From JADJLQ01 sp044227925 (lineage in GTDB: Bacteria; Bacteroidota; Bacteroidia; Chitinophagales; Saprospiraceae), in NCBI GenBank assembly GCA_044227925.1, contig JBGAVW010000002.1, positions 62,001-126,000 on the forward strand: a DNA stretch of 64,000 nt. The letters run 5' to 3'. The notes below the pieces were generated by a model. It was not told the DNA's origin, did not search any database, and saw nothing but the letters and a program-made list of their open reading frames with translations. The translations under genes were made by a program, and so were the position numbers. This document shows, in pieces, positions 27,685-37,234 of this stretch. Within the stretch, counting starts at the first letter, position 1; each line of letters opens with the position of its first letter.

Positions 27685-28584
27685 ATGGATAGAAGGAAAT
27701 TCATTAGCTATACCAGCACAGCCTTGCTTTCGCCGCCAATATGTCTCAAAAGTGATCTAATAATTAGCAGATCAATTCCTTCGACCGGAGAAAAACTGCC
27801 CGTGATCGGGATGGGTACCTGGCGGACCTTCGATACTGTTCAATTTGATGCATTAACCATTCGAAAAAAAATTCTTTCCCAATTGGCTGCGGCTGGTAAT
27901 AAACTCATTGATTCATCTCCTATGTACGGCAGATCTGAAGCCACCATAGGCGATATCATATATACATTACAAAACAGGTCCATGTTTTTTCTGGCCAGTA
28001 AAGTATGGACCAGTGGCAAACAAGCAGGTATCCATCAAATACAGGACACCTTCAGATTAATGAAGACAGAAAAAATGGATTTGATGCAAGTGCATAACCT
28101 TGTAGATGTACACACTCAATTACATACTCTAATGGACATGAAGGCGCGGGGTCTAATCAGATATATTGGCATCACGCATTATCTTCCAGGAGCATATGAC
28201 GAGATGATTAAATTAATTAAAAATGAAAAATTAGACTTTGTACAGTGTAATTACAATATTTACTCCCGGGAAGCTGAAAAAAGACTAATCCCTGCTGCTC
28301 ATGATGCCGGGTGTGCGATAATTATCAATCGGCCATTTGAGGAAGGACAATTATTCGATTATGTCAAAGGAAAAAAAATACCGGAATGGATAAAAGAGAT
28401 GGGCATCCATACCTGGGCCGCCTTCTTTCTCAAATATATAATTTCTAATCCAAAAGTTTGTTTTACAATACCTGCTACTTCCAACCCGGATCATTTAGTT
28501 GAAAATATAGCTGCGGGAAGAGGATATATCCCTATGGAATCTGAAAGGCTGCGTATGATAAAGGAGTTTGAAAACAGAAAATAA
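27685..28584 (+). CDS. Tat-exported aldo/keto reductase
   Basis: I choose the ATG at 27685, where the protein begins MDRRKFISYTSTALL, a twin-arginine signal; the longer frame from TTG 27658 would start inside a promoter element. The 299-residue product has the aldo/keto reductase catalytic tetrad: Asp76, Tyr81 (SPMYGRS), Lys106 (ASKVWT) and His137 (MQVHNL). The barrel end carries the usual nucleotide-binding region (CFTIPATSNPDHLVEN). Cytoplasmic members use NAD(P)H. Export with a folded cofactor through Tat is plausible, but the periplasmic hydride source is unclear. Substrate unknown. Confidence 0.87.
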   Translation: MDRRKFISYTSTALLSPPICLKSDLIISRSIPSTGEKLPVIGMGTWRTFDTVQFDALTIRKKILSQLAAAGNKLIDSSPMYGRSEATIGDIIYTLQNRSMFFLASKVWTSGKQAGIHQIQDTFRLMKTEKMDLMQVHNLVDVHTQLHTLMDMKARGLIRYIGITHYLPGAYDEMIKLIKNEKLDFVQCNYNIYSREAEKRLIPAAHDAGCAIIINRPFEEGQLFDYVKGKKIPEWIKEMGIHTWAAFFLKYIISNPKVCFTIPATSNPDHLVENIAAGRGYIPMESERLRMIKEFENRK

Positions 28585-28626
28585 AGTATACCATTTAATG
28601 GTGTGCATATACGGTAATAAAGAAAA

Positions 28627-30348
28627 TTATTTCATATCTACCACTTTATACACTTCACCATTACTTTTGGTAAATAAATAAATTTCGCCCGTATGATCTG
28701 TTCCTATTCGCAGATCTACCCGGGCATTTTTGGTAATGGTCTCCAGGTCTGTCTTTACACCATCCATTTCCAATTGAAGTTTTTTTATAGTGGTTTGCTT
28801 GCCAGGCATAATTTCTTTATTCTCTGCAAAAAACAAAAAGCCCCGTGGTATATCCCCAAAAATATATTTACCCTTTAATGCATTTATTTTTCCTGAATAA
28901 ACTACTCCGGCTGATATAGCATTGCCTTCATCATGATCGTACTGAATCACAGGATGTATGTAGTGACTACTATCATTATCCGGCAATGGATATACGACTT
29001 CGTGATTGGCATTGGGATCAAATAAAAAAGTTCCTTCCCTATATGGCCAGCCATAATCGCCCCCCTTTATTCCGAGGTTGATCTCTTCTATACTATGCTG
29101 ACCTATATTGCTGATAAACATCTTACCCGATCCGGTTCTGTCCCAGGATATAATATGTGGGTTGCGAAATCCTCTGGCCCAGATCTCCTTTACCGCTTCC
29201 GCCGCTTCGATATGAGGGTTATCAGCTGGTATTCCATATTTGCCGTTTTTACTGTTTGAGCCTAAGGGGTCTATTCTGATTACAGCTGACCAAATATGTT
29301 TAATATTATCAGTCAATTCCGCATGCCCTGCTAAGGCAGCCCCCCCATCACCTACACCAATATAAAGCATACCATAATCAGCGTTACCTTTCTTTACCAT
29401 TGGATTAAACTGTATGTCCTGAACCCCATGTATTACTGAATACATATCTATGCGCAATAGCTCTCTTTTAGATGCAGGCACAAATACTTTTGCAGTTATA
29501 TCATTATTTTTCCATTCTGTGATTACATATTGTACCGATACTTTTATTCCTGAGGGTAATGCAAAATCAGCTAAACCTGTAGAATCTGGTTCAGTATGCA
29601 CCGTATACATCAATCGATTAGAAGCATAATCCGGATGAAATGTAAAACTACCCAGGCCCGATGCAAGACCCGGTTGGTCCATAAAATTGGGCAGCTGGGA
29701 TTTTACATCAAAAAAGAGGGTGGCACTATCGTTATTTAATTCATATATTTTACCGCGCAGATCGTGTATAAATAACCGGTATTTATCTCCTATTTTTAGG
29801 TCTACCATTTTATTTATCCGTGCCAGTGGAGCTACATCGGCACTGGGTGGTATTCTGAGCCATTTTTTTAAGACCAGGGTATGATCTGAAACAGCAATTT
29901 TCTCTTTAATTGGATTTATAAGTGCCCCGGGCCTGCTTGCTTTATTTTTCTTTTCACCCTCTGAGAATTTATGTATATAGCTAAGTATCTGATTGATCTC
30001 CTCTTCTTTTAACTGGGGAAATGGCGGCATATATTGTTTATACTTTTTAAATTGCTCAGTGGCTCTGGCATCGCCGCTATTAATAACCGCAATTGGGTTT
30101 TTTATAAATTTTACCAACCAATCTTTTTCTGCCTGAGCTGTGATACCAGACAGATTAGGCCCTATATTATTTTCTTCAAAACTATGACAATTGGCACAGT
30201 GAGTGATGAATAGATTTTGACCCTCTTGTACATTGAGCTCATCCTTGAAATAGTTGGAGGCATTGGGTTTTGACGACACTCCATCACTTTTACAGCTAAT
30301 TTGAAAAACGATTAAAAATAAAAAACAAGTGAAAGCAAAATATCTCAT
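28627..30348 (-). CDS. Lipoprotein with N-terminal cytochrome c and glucose/sorbosone dehydrogenase propeller
   Basis: 573 residues. The lipobox FQISC puts a lipidated Cys at residue 19. A class I cytochrome c follows (~35-125) with CANCH at residues 51-55 and a probable Met ligand in YMPPFP. The rest (~165-573) is a glucose/sorbosone dehydrogenase-type PQQ-dependent propeller: GLASGLGSFTFHPDY, IGVGDGGAA, ARGFRNPHIISWD and GGDYGWPYREG are characteristic. The cytochrome is at the N terminus, whereas many fusions of this kind carry it at the C terminus. Expected role: periplasmic sugar or alcohol oxidation feeding the respiratory chain. It follows the unknown gene 28 bases upstream, probably in one unit. 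Confidence 0.88.
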   Translation of the reverse strand: MRYFAFTCFLFLIVFQISCKSDGVSSKPNASNYFKDELNVQEGQNLFITHCANCHSFEENNIGPNLSGITAQAEKDWLVKFIKNPIAVINSGDARATEQFKKYKQYMPPFPQLKEEEINQILSYIHKFSEGEKKNKASRPGALINPIKEKIAVSDHTLVLKKWLRIPPSADVAPLARINKMVDLKIGDKYRLFIHDLRGKIYELNNDSATLFFDVKSQLPNFMDQPGLASGLGSFTFHPDYASNRLMYTVHTEPDSTGLADFALPSGIKVSVQYVITEWKNNDITAKVFVPASKRELLRIDMYSVIHGVQDIQFNPMVKKGNADYGMLYIGVGDGGAALAGHAELTDNIKHIWSAVIRIDPLGSNSKNGKYGIPADNPHIEAAEAVKEIWARGFRNPHIISWDRTGSGKMFISNIGQHSIEEINLGIKGGDYGWPYREGTFLFDPNANHEVVYPLPDNDSSHYIHPVIQYDHDEGNAISAGVVYSGKINALKGKYIFGDIPRGFLFFAENKEIMPGKQTTIKKLQLEMDGVKTDLETITKNARVDLRIGTDHTGEIYLFTKSNGEVYKVVDMK

Positions 30349-30376
30349 AAAATAACCACGAAAGCCCGTAAAAGTA

Positions 30377-31849
30377 TTATAAATATTCTACTTTAACGAG
30401 GTTCAATCGCAAACTTCTCTGGGATGGCACTATGAATGTATTTGAAGATACCTGCATGGCATCTCTGAATCTCAATTGCAGTCGTACGTATTCTGTACTG
30501 AGCACACTTTTACGCTGATACTGACCGTTAGCCTGCACGATGTATTCGCTCACGGTATTTTCTGCGCTGATTTCGTCATTATAGATCAGTCGAAGCTTAG
30601 ATGGGTTTTTAAACAAGAAGAAGGAGGAATACATACCATCATCATCATGAGAATATTGCTTTTTATGCAATACATCCGACCACTCCAGGCTGCCTTCTTT
30701 TGAAATGGAAAACAAAGCCATATCTTCATAATAATAATCTACCAGCAGAGGTGCTCTGAATCCAAATGGACTATTGAATCCCCGATTGGTCGCTCCACTA
30801 TACGTTGCTCTTCGCTCGTATTCTTTTTTTATTTCAGTAATCAGGAGCATACCTCCATCCTGTTTGAGCGCAATATCTGTGACCTGCAATTGATTGAACT
30901 CATTTTTATCTTTTGATCTTCTTTTTATTTCTTCATCAAACCTGGTTTCAAATGGAAAGGCATTTACCTTTTCTACAGCGCCGGGTACTAAAGAGTGCTG
31001 TACAAAATATATTCCTTCTGCTTTACTCAGGTTTTTTTGTGTATACACTCCCCCTCCCAGCAATTGTTTATTTATATTATCATATACGAATTTGCTGTGA
31101 AAACTAACGATTCTGAACAACGGTATGAGGTAGGCCGTATTGGTTTCAGTGCCTATAGAAAAATTATGCACTTCAAATACGTGCTTATCCTTTTTAGTCC
31201 TGAAATTATTCTTTTCAAAAATAATGATATAATCACCTTCGTTTGTAACCAGCATACTCCTAAAATCATCCTTGAGGTCCGTTTCCTGAAATAGAATAGT
31301 ACGATTATACAGTATCTTCCTTTCTTTGATATCATATAAAGCTACCCTGAGTTCATGCTGCTCATGTACTGAAAAAAACAGTATTTTAGTTTTATCCTCA
31401 GAGCGAGCCACTTTTACATCCGGGTTAAACAGCATGCTTTCATACACTTTTATAGTATCCGAACTTATTATATTCCCTCTTGAATTGATCTGATCGGCCT
31501 GGATAAAATAATCACCCCTGCTCCGGTAACTATACATTACAAAAAAAGAGGTATCTCTCGGTATGGTAGCCAATATCGTGCATCCTTTGTCGCTCAAGTT
31601 GATTTCGATATCTTCCTTGTGCTTTAGATTATTATCAAATGTCTTTATTTCGTATTTATTTCCCCTGTCTCTGAATAAAACTACAAGACTGTCGACCTTG
31701 CCTACCAGGTCATAGGACAAATCATTTCGAAGTTGTATCTCATCGGATACCGTTACTTTTTGTCCAGTTAATTTGGCAAATATGCCAATACTAAGGATAA
31801 AGATGAACAGTAGTCTATGAAGCAAAATTGAAATTCTGAACAGTCTCAT
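30377..31849 (-). CDS. Secreted protein of unknown function
   Basis: 490 residues with an N-terminal signal (LHRLLFIFILSIGIFAKLTGQ). The body is beta-rich and reads like a repeated propeller-type fold (ILATIPRDTSFFVMYSYRS, KILFFSVHEQHELRVALYD, EGDYIIIFEKNN), without cysteine heme motifs or catalytic signatures I recognise. No T9SS sorting domain is visible at the C terminus. It lies 28 bases upstream of the cytochrome/sorbosone dehydrogenase gene on the same strand, so cotranscription is likely and a role in the same periplasmic process is possible. I do not recognise the family. Confidence 0.7.
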   Translation of the reverse strand: MRLFRISILLHRLLFIFILSIGIFAKLTGQKVTVSDEIQLRNDLSYDLVGKVDSLVVLFRDRGNKYEIKTFDNNLKHKEDIEINLSDKGCTILATIPRDTSFFVMYSYRSRGDYFIQADQINSRGNIISSDTIKVYESMLFNPDVKVARSEDKTKILFFSVHEQHELRVALYDIKERKILYNRTILFQETDLKDDFRSMLVTNEGDYIIIFEKNNFRTKKDKHVFEVHNFSIGTETNTAYLIPLFRIVSFHSKFVYDNINKQLLGGGVYTQKNLSKAEGIYFVQHSLVPGAVEKVNAFPFETRFDEEIKRRSKDKNEFNQLQVTDIALKQDGGMLLITEIKKEYERRATYSGATNRGFNSPFGFRAPLLVDYYYEDMALFSISKEGSLEWSDVLHKKQYSHDDDGMYSSFFLFKNPSKLRLIYNDEISAENTVSEYIVQANGQYQRKSVLSTEYVRLQLRFRDAMQVSSNTFIVPSQRSLRLNLVKVEYL

Positions 31850-31860
31850 TTCTTGATCTT

Positions 31861-31868
31861 CAAATATA
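31861..31868 (-). promoter_or_regulatory. -7 element for the 31849-28627 unit
   Basis: Minus-strand TATATTTG is an exact match to TAnnTTTG, only 11 bases before the ATG at 31849, which implies a very short leader. A TTG is present only at 26-base spacing, longer than usual. Confidence 0.4.
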
Positions 31869-32101
31869 TGGACTTTTGGCTAGTGTGTAAATGTCAAATT
31901 TTTGATTAGTGATGAAAGTTGGCTAAGGCTTACTCTTTTTTTCAATTTTAGGAAATTCTGCAAATTCTTAACTTTAAGCCATCCGAAAACGCATTTGGTA
32001 AAGGGTGAATATCTGGAAAAACATAATAGACAGACCTAGTTAAAGAAAACTGAATTTCTTTTACCTCCGTCATTCTTTCATAGTTATAAATTCTAAATTA
32101 T

Positions 32102-33475
32102 ATGCAGACCATCATTGAGCCATTTCGTATTAAATCAGTAGAACCAATTCATTTTACTACATACGAAGAGCGGAAAGTATTAATCAAAAACGCTCATTTC
32201 AATCTATTCCTGTTAAAAGCCAGAGATGTAATAATAGACCTGCTGACCGATAGTGGTACCAGTGCCATGAGTGCCGAACAATGGGCTGGTATCATGCGCG
32301 GAGATGAAAGTTATGCAGGCAGTGAAAGTTTTTATAGGTTCGAAAAAGTCATCCGGGAATTAACGGGGATGGAATTTATTATTCCTACTCATCAAGGGAG
32401 GGCTTCGGAAAAAATCCTTTTTACTATCCTTGGAGGTAAAGGAAAGTATATACTAAGTAATACATTGTTTGATACTACCAGGGCAAATATTGAATTTTCG
32501 GGGGCAGAGGGGATAGACCTTATTTGTGAAGAAGGGAAACGAACCGGCATATCGGCTCCCTTTAAGGGCAATATAGATATAGCTGAATTAGAAAAAACCA
32601 TTAAGAAAATAGGTCCCGGCAATATTCCATTGGTTATGATTACGGTAACAAATAATTCCGGCGGCGGACAGCCAGTGAGTATTCAAAATATAAGAGAGAC
32701 AAAAAAAATATGCCTTAAATACGGAATATCCCTATTTCTCGATGCATGTCGGTTTGCAGAAAATGCTTATTTCATTAAACAAAGAGAAGCTGGGTATCAG
32801 AATAAACCCATCAAAGCAATTGTACATGAATTATTCAGTTTTGCAGACGGCTGTACTATGAGCGCCAAAAAAGATGCTTTTGCCAATATCGGCGGATTTA
32901 TTTCACTACGCAGCATGTCTTTGGCAGAGCAATGTCGTAATCTATTGGTGATAACAGAAGGATTTCCGACTTATGGTGGATTAGCAGGAAGAGACCTGGA
33001 AGCCATCGCTATTGGATTAGAAGAAGTAATGGAAGAAGATTATTTACGATATCGAATTAGGACAATGGAATATATCGGCGAAAAATTAGATGCTGCGGGA
33101 GTACCTTATTTAAGGCCAACCGGCGGGCATGCTGTATACCTAGATGCTAATGCTTTTTTACCACATATTCCTGCACATCAATATCCTGGTCAGGCATTGA
33201 GTGTTGCATTATTTATTGAAGGGGGAATCAGAAGTGTAGAAATCGGCTCTGTGATGTTTGGCAAGCATGATCATAATGGCAAATTTATGCCCGCTTCCAA
33301 TGAATTAGTAAGGCTGGCTATACCGCGTAGAGTATACACCCAAAGTCATATCGATTACCTGATAGAAGTAATTGTAACTACCTGGCAAAAGCGAGATAAA
33401 ATCAAAGGACTAAAGATTACGTATGAAGCTCCACTGCTGAGACATTTTACCGCTAAATTTAAAGAAATAGAATAA
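32102..33475 (+). CDS. tnaA: Tryptophanase (beta-eliminating lyase)
   Basis: 457 residues of the tryptophanase/tyrosine phenol-lyase PLP family, full length. The PLP lysine is Lys257 in MSAKKDA. Two positions separate the two enzymes. The tyrosine phenol-lyase Arg (GVRSMERG) is Ile here (GIRSVEIGS), as in tryptophanase. The tryptophanase His near the C terminus is kept (His448 in LRHFTAK), where tyrosine phenol-lyase has Phe. FDTT and FAENAYFIKQRE also match TnaA. Reaction: tryptophan to indole, pyruvate and ammonia. No tnaB permease or obvious tnaC-like leader peptide is next to it; the neighbours are glycosyltransferases on the opposite strand. Confidence 0.9.
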   Translation: MQTIIEPFRIKSVEPIHFTTYEERKVLIKNAHFNLFLLKARDVIIDLLTDSGTSAMSAEQWAGIMRGDESYAGSESFYRFEKVIRELTGMEFIIPTHQGRASEKILFTILGGKGKYILSNTLFDTTRANIEFSGAEGIDLICEEGKRTGISAPFKGNIDIAELEKTIKKIGPGNIPLVMITVTNNSGGGQPVSIQNIRETKKICLKYGISLFLDACRFAENAYFIKQREAGYQNKPIKAIVHELFSFADGCTMSAKKDAFANIGGFISLRSMSLAEQCRNLLVITEGFPTYGGLAGRDLEAIAIGLEEVMEEDYLRYRIRTMEYIGEKLDAAGVPYLRPTGGHAVYLDANAFLPHIPAHQYPGQALSVALFIEGGIRSVEIGSVMFGKHDHNGKFMPASNELVRLAIPRRVYTQSHIDYLIEVIVTTWQKRDKIKGLKITYEAPLLRHFTAKFKEIE

Positions 33476-33487
33476 TGATACTGTACT

Positions 33488-34420
33488 CTATTTAATACTG
33501 GTGTAATTCGCAAACCCACCTATTTTATTACCTTTAAAAAACAATTTTTCAATTATTGTTAAAAATTTGTATTTCCATTTTTCGTGCTTCAGCTTGGATC
33601 TATTAAGTATTAAGGGGCCTGAAGTTCTGAGCAAATGACTCCAATCCAGTTTTCCAATTCGATCTGACATTACATCCGGGTGACTGCCAGTATATACTTC
33701 ATATTGGTCCATCCTTCCAAAATCAAAATACGAATCGTATTCTTTCCACAAATCCGCTTTATAGTTTTTCCTTACTTCATCGTTTTTAATTTTTATTATT
33801 TGAGGGGGCCTTACCCATCCATAGTGAAATACACGCGCATCCAATAGCATAGTGTTCAGAGGTCGTGTATGTATTTTTTTAAAATAATCATCATCAAACT
33901 GTTCAAGATGATATCGAAAACTTTGAGCATCCCGCCAGGAGTGAATTTGTGGAAGATTTCTAATAATTCTGACTTCCCGGTTATACCATGCATGACCGTT
34001 AGCGGTATGCTTATAATCTCCCCAAAAATGGATGTATTTCAATACAAATCCTTCCACTTCAGTATTAAGATAATGGGCTTTGCATGCATTCTGAATCCGT
34101 TGTAAATCCTGATGGTGCACTACTTCATCAGCCTGCAAATAAATCAACCAATCTCCGGTACAATGTGCTTTGGCTAAGTCCGTTTGCTGGGCATATATAC
34201 TGCCACGGGGATACCTGATCTGATCCCATTCGGTTTCAATGATTTTTATTTTATCAGAGTCTATGCTTCGGATCATCGCCAGGGTATTATCACCCGGATC
34301 ACTTTTACCTAATGCGATTACAAATTCATCTACCAAAGGCAAAATGGAAAGAATAGATTCTTTGACAGGATAATACAATTTTTGAGCGTTTTTGACAAAC
34401 GTAAAGCCACTTATAGTCAT
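33488..34420 (-). CDS. Glycosyltransferase family 2 (WaaE/KdtX-like)
   Basis: 310 residues. The N-terminal GT-A fold begins ISGFTFVKNAQKLYYPV and contains DEFVIALGKSDPGDNT and the metal-binding-type acidic motif LQADEVVH, in the place of the usual DxD. The pattern resembles lipopolysaccharide core or polysaccharide glycosyltransferases. There are no clear membrane helices, so it is probably cytoplasmic. Its start overlaps the stop of the upstream glycosyltransferase by 4 bases (34417-34420), so the two are translationally coupled and likely act on the same cell-surface glycan. Donor and acceptor are unknown. Confidence 0.85.
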   Translation of the reverse strand: MTISGFTFVKNAQKLYYPVKESILSILPLVDEFVIALGKSDPGDNTLAMIRSIDSDKIKIIETEWDQIRYPRGSIYAQQTDLAKAHCTGDWLIYLQADEVVHHQDLQRIQNACKAHYLNTEVEGFVLKYIHFWGDYKHTANGHAWYNREVRIIRNLPQIHSWRDAQSFRYHLEQFDDDYFKKIHTRPLNTMLLDARVFHYGWVRPPQIIKIKNDEVRKNYKADLWKEYDSYFDFGRMDQYEVYTGSHPDVMSDRIGKLDWSHLLRTSGPLILNRSKLKHEKWKYKFLTIIEKLFFKGNKIGGFANYTSIK

Positions 34421-35373
34421 TCCCTGATTAATTTAGGACTTAACCATGATTTAGTTTTAATGGCGTTAGCATAATATCCAATACTGTTTTTCCAGATATG
34501 AGTGTGAATATTTAATACCGGGATAAAGAAAAAAATAAGCCCAACCAGTGCCTTTATTGTACCTATCGAAATAAAATCAACTACGGCGAGTACCTGGGCT
34601 GCTGTTCTTTCAACCCCATTAAAATTTTCCTGTATATATACGTGTTTCGAAATCAAAACTTCTCCTTTTGTTATGATCGAAGTGGATTTGTTCAATCGGG
34701 TAGCTCCGCCGTGTTCATGACGAATAAAATAGTCGATAAGCAGCGCAATCTTTAATCCTAACTTACCGACTCTCCTGCACAAATCCGGATCTTCAAAATA
34801 CATCCATAGTTTTTTGTTCCAGCCACCTGCCTCTACATACCGGTTTTTAGAAATCATCAATACTGAGGCAGAAACCCATTCCGGCTCAATGTAATGGAAT
34901 TCTTTTATTTGTTTGATCCTAAAATATTTCCTTTTGATTAACGCATTTTCAAATGAACGCCATATACCAGAAAGCCGGAGTAAATTGGGCAACAGCAAAA
35001 AATGTTTTTTTAAATTTTCATGTTGCCGGCACGATACTATACCAAATTCTTTGTTGGTGCTGATAAAATTCAACATGGCGAGTATAGAACCCGGGGTGGC
35101 AATGGTATCCGGATTTAAAAAAAGCAAATATTCTTTCGTAGCCTCTTTGACCCCCATATGACATCCTGCTCCAAAACCAAGATTAGCCTTACTTTCCAAA
35201 AACAATACGTTGGGAAATGCTGCCTTAAATGTATCGAATTGACCATCTCCCGAATGATTGTCTACCACTATAATCTCGAAGAGATTGGGGCCTGACAACA
35301 GGCTTTGAATGCAATTTCTTAGATGATACCATGATCGATAATTTACTATGATAATCGACAAGCTGGTATCCAT
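34417..35373 (-). CDS. Glycosyltransferase family 2 (rhamnosyltransferase WbbL-like)
   Basis: 318 residues. The GT-A domain opens LSIIIVNYRSWYHLRNCIQS and carries IVVDNHSGD, LFLNPDT (metal-binding DxD equivalent) and MYFEDPDLCRR, the family's acceptor-side signature. A hydrophobic segment near the C terminus (~260-285, FISIGTIKALVGLIFFFIP) suggests membrane association. It is the first gene of a two-gene glycan unit and overlaps the second by 4 bases. A -7 element with a well-spaced TTG lies right before its start. Rhamnosyltransferase activity is a family-level guess. Confidence 0.87.
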   Translation of the reverse strand: MDTSLSIIIVNYRSWYHLRNCIQSLLSGPNLFEIIVVDNHSGDGQFDTFKAAFPNVLFLESKANLGFGAGCHMGVKEATKEYLLFLNPDTIATPGSILAMLNFISTNKEFGIVSCRQHENLKKHFLLLPNLLRLSGIWRSFENALIKRKYFRIKQIKEFHYIEPEWVSASVLMISKNRYVEAGGWNKKLWMYFEDPDLCRRVGKLGLKIALLIDYFIRHEHGGATRLNKSTSIITKGEVLISKHVYIQENFNGVERTAAQVLAVVDFISIGTIKALVGLIFFFIPVLNIHTHIWKNSIGYYANAIKTKSWLSPKLIRE

Positions 35374-35377
35374 ACGA

Positions 35378-35385
35378 CAAAAGTA
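35378..35385 (-). promoter_or_regulatory. Promoter of the glycosyltransferase pair
   Basis: Minus-strand -7 element TACTTTTG, with TTG (plus-strand CAA at 35404-35406) 18 bases upstream, matches both parts of the Bacteroidota consensus. It ends 4 bases before the ATG at 35373, so the transcript would be leaderless or nearly so, unless the start is further in. Confidence 0.45.
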
Positions 35386-35434
35386 CTATAAAATTTATTT
35401 TATCAATTCATGTACATCGGCAAAATAGGTGCAG

Positions 35435-35525
35435 ATTCGTGTCATAACATGGCCTAAGGCAATAGCCACTATTCATCCGTTAATTTTACGCCCTGCTGAT
35501 ATAATATCCACGAATTTCCACACCT
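35435..35525. repeat. Dispersed intergenic inverted repeat, copy 1
   Basis: ATTCGTG (35435-35441) faces CACGAAT (35519-35525). The flanks share words with the intergenic sequence at 45961-46020 (TTCGTG followed by CATAACAT, and ATCCACGAATTT), suggesting two copies of one small non-coding repeat in different orientation of arms. Confidence 0.4.
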
Positions 35526-35637
35526 ATCTACGAATTTGGAATTAGCAAGCAAATACAATTGGTGTTATATAAATCTAAAACCAGTACAGTATCCGCTTCA
35601 AATCCTTAAATGACTATATCTTTACCTTATTATTTAT

Positions 35638-36171
35638 ATGATTAATCATGCCTTATTAAAGCGTCTATTTTTTTTATCCCTGGTTTTACTTTTTTTACAA
35701 TGCAGAAAAGACGATGCAAATGTATTATTCAAAATGGAATATGATCAGTTGATCAATGTGCCCGGAGGTTTAAATACGGTAGAAACGTATTCTTTTTTAC
35801 TGCAAAACCTGAATACTAATTTCAAGACACTTTCTACCACTTTTAATATTTCTCCTTCATCAGTACTGATTATACGTGCAGGAAGTACGCAGTTAGTAGA
35901 CCAATTGAATCAGTTAGACCTGGCTAAAGTGGAAAAAATTTCATTATTGGCCAGCAACCTTACCTTCTCTGTCGAAAAAGAAATTGCCTATCTCGAGCCG
36001 GTACCTTTAAACTCGACCAATTCATTGCAGCTTTTTCCGTCATTGACGGATGCCACCGATATATTTATGGGAGATAAATTCAATCTCAGACTAAAAATAA
36101 AACTACGCGGAAGTATTTCATCCAGTACCAATCTCAGATTGCGATTGGCAATGAATGTTTCTAACCGATAG
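35638..36171 (+). CDS. Lipoprotein of unknown function
   Basis: 177 residues. The signal peptide ends in the lipobox FLQC with the lipidated Cys at residue 22 (CRKDD follows, which favours outer membrane retention in this phylum only weakly). The mature part alternates short strands and Ser/Thr-rich loops (NTVETYSFLLQNLNTNFKTL, NISPSSVLIIRAG) and ends in an Arg-rich strand (LRLRLAMNVSNR). No catalytic motif or known domain is seen. It stands alone, divergent from the glycosyltransferases and 96 bases before metF. Confidence 0.7.
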   Translation: MINHALLKRLFFLSLVLLFLQCRKDDANVLFKMEYDQLINVPGGLNTVETYSFLLQNLNTNFKTLSTTFNISPSSVLIIRAGSTQLVDQLNQLDLAKVEKISLLASNLTFSVEKEIAYLEPVPLNSTNSLQLFPSLTDATDIFMGDKFNLRLKIKLRGSISSSTNLRLRLAMNVSNR

Positions 36172-36232
36172 TGTGATATTCAAAACCCGATTAAATTAAG
36201 TAATAATGCTGTGCACTGCATGGTAATAGTTT

Positions 36233-36240
36233 TATATTTG
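36233..36240 (+). promoter_or_regulatory. -7 element for metF
   Basis: TATATTTG matches TAnnTTTG exactly, 27 bases before the ATG at 36268. No TTG was found at the -33 spacing. Confidence 0.45.
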
Positions 36241-36267
36241 CGGCCGTATTAGTACTAACACCGATTC

Positions 36268-37224
36268 ATGAAAGTAACCGAGTATTTTGAACGTGCCAAT
36301 GGCAATACCTTGATTTCATTTGAAATACTACCACCATTGAAAGGTGGAAGCATTGATTCAATATTTAATATACTTGACCCTTTGATGGAATTCAGGCCTC
36401 CTTTTGTGGATGTGACCTATCATCGCGAGGATTTTATATATCGAAAAACAAATGAAGGTTTTTTCGAAAAAATATCCATGCGAAAAAGACCTGGTACCGT
36501 TGTGATTTCACAGGCGATTCAAAATCGATATGGAGTGGATACGGTACCACACCTGTTGTGTGGTGGCTTTACAAAAGAAGAGACAGAAGATGCATTAATT
36601 GACATGGCTTATGCCAAAATCAATAATGTACTCGCCCTGCGTGGTGACGCGCGAAAATTTGAAGGTAAATTTATACCCGAACCGGGTGGTCATTTTTATG
36701 CCATAGATCTGATCAAGCAGATAAAAGACATGAATGATGGGCTTTATATTGATGCTGATATAAAAGACGGGGCAAAGTCAAATTTTTGCATTGGAGTAGC
36801 AGCTTATCCTGAAAAACATTTTGAAGCACCGAATCTGGAAAGTGATATCAAGTATCTCAAGCAAAAAATAGAAGCAGGTGGAGAATACATAGTTACTCAA
36901 ATGTTTTTTGATAATAAAAAGTATTTTGATTTTGTAAAGCTATGTCGGGATCATGGAATACAGGTACCCATTGTGCCTGGCCTAAAACCACTTACCAGGA
37001 AAAGCCAGATCAATTCTATTCCTTCTGCTTTTTATATTAACCTTCCTGCAGATTTGGTAAACGAAGTGAATAAAGCAAAATCACCAGAGGCAGTAAAACA
37101 AGTCGGTACTGAGTGGGCCATAGCCCAATGCAAAGAATTGAAAGCAGCCAAAGTTCCATCACTTCACTTTTATACCATGGGAGACAGCGATACGACCAGG
37201 AAGATTGCGGAGGCTGTTTTTTAA
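36268..37224 (+). CDS. metF: 5,10-methylenetetrahydrofolate reductase
   Basis: 318 residues, a full-length bacterial MetF barrel. Catalytic Glu19 lies in SFEILPP, and the FAD/folate region shows VDVTYH, LALRGDARKF, YPEKHFEAP and YIVTQMFFDN. It reduces methylene-THF to methyl-THF with NADH through FAD and feeds methionine synthesis. No metH or metE is adjacent. It has its own -7 element and ends convergently 10 bases from the FemAB-like gene, with no hairpin terminator seen between them. Confidence 0.94.
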   Translation: MKVTEYFERANGNTLISFEILPPLKGGSIDSIFNILDPLMEFRPPFVDVTYHREDFIYRKTNEGFFEKISMRKRPGTVVISQAIQNRYGVDTVPHLLCGGFTKEETEDALIDMAYAKINNVLALRGDARKFEGKFIPEPGGHFYAIDLIKQIKDMNDGLYIDADIKDGAKSNFCIGVAAYPEKHFEAPNLESDIKYLKQKIEAGGEYIVTQMFFDNKKYFDFVKLCRDHGIQVPIVPGLKPLTRKSQINSIPSAFYINLPADLVNEVNKAKSPEAVKQVGTEWAIAQCKELKAAKVPSLHFYTMGDSDTTRKIAEAVF

Positions 37225-37234
37225 TCCTGTTTTT

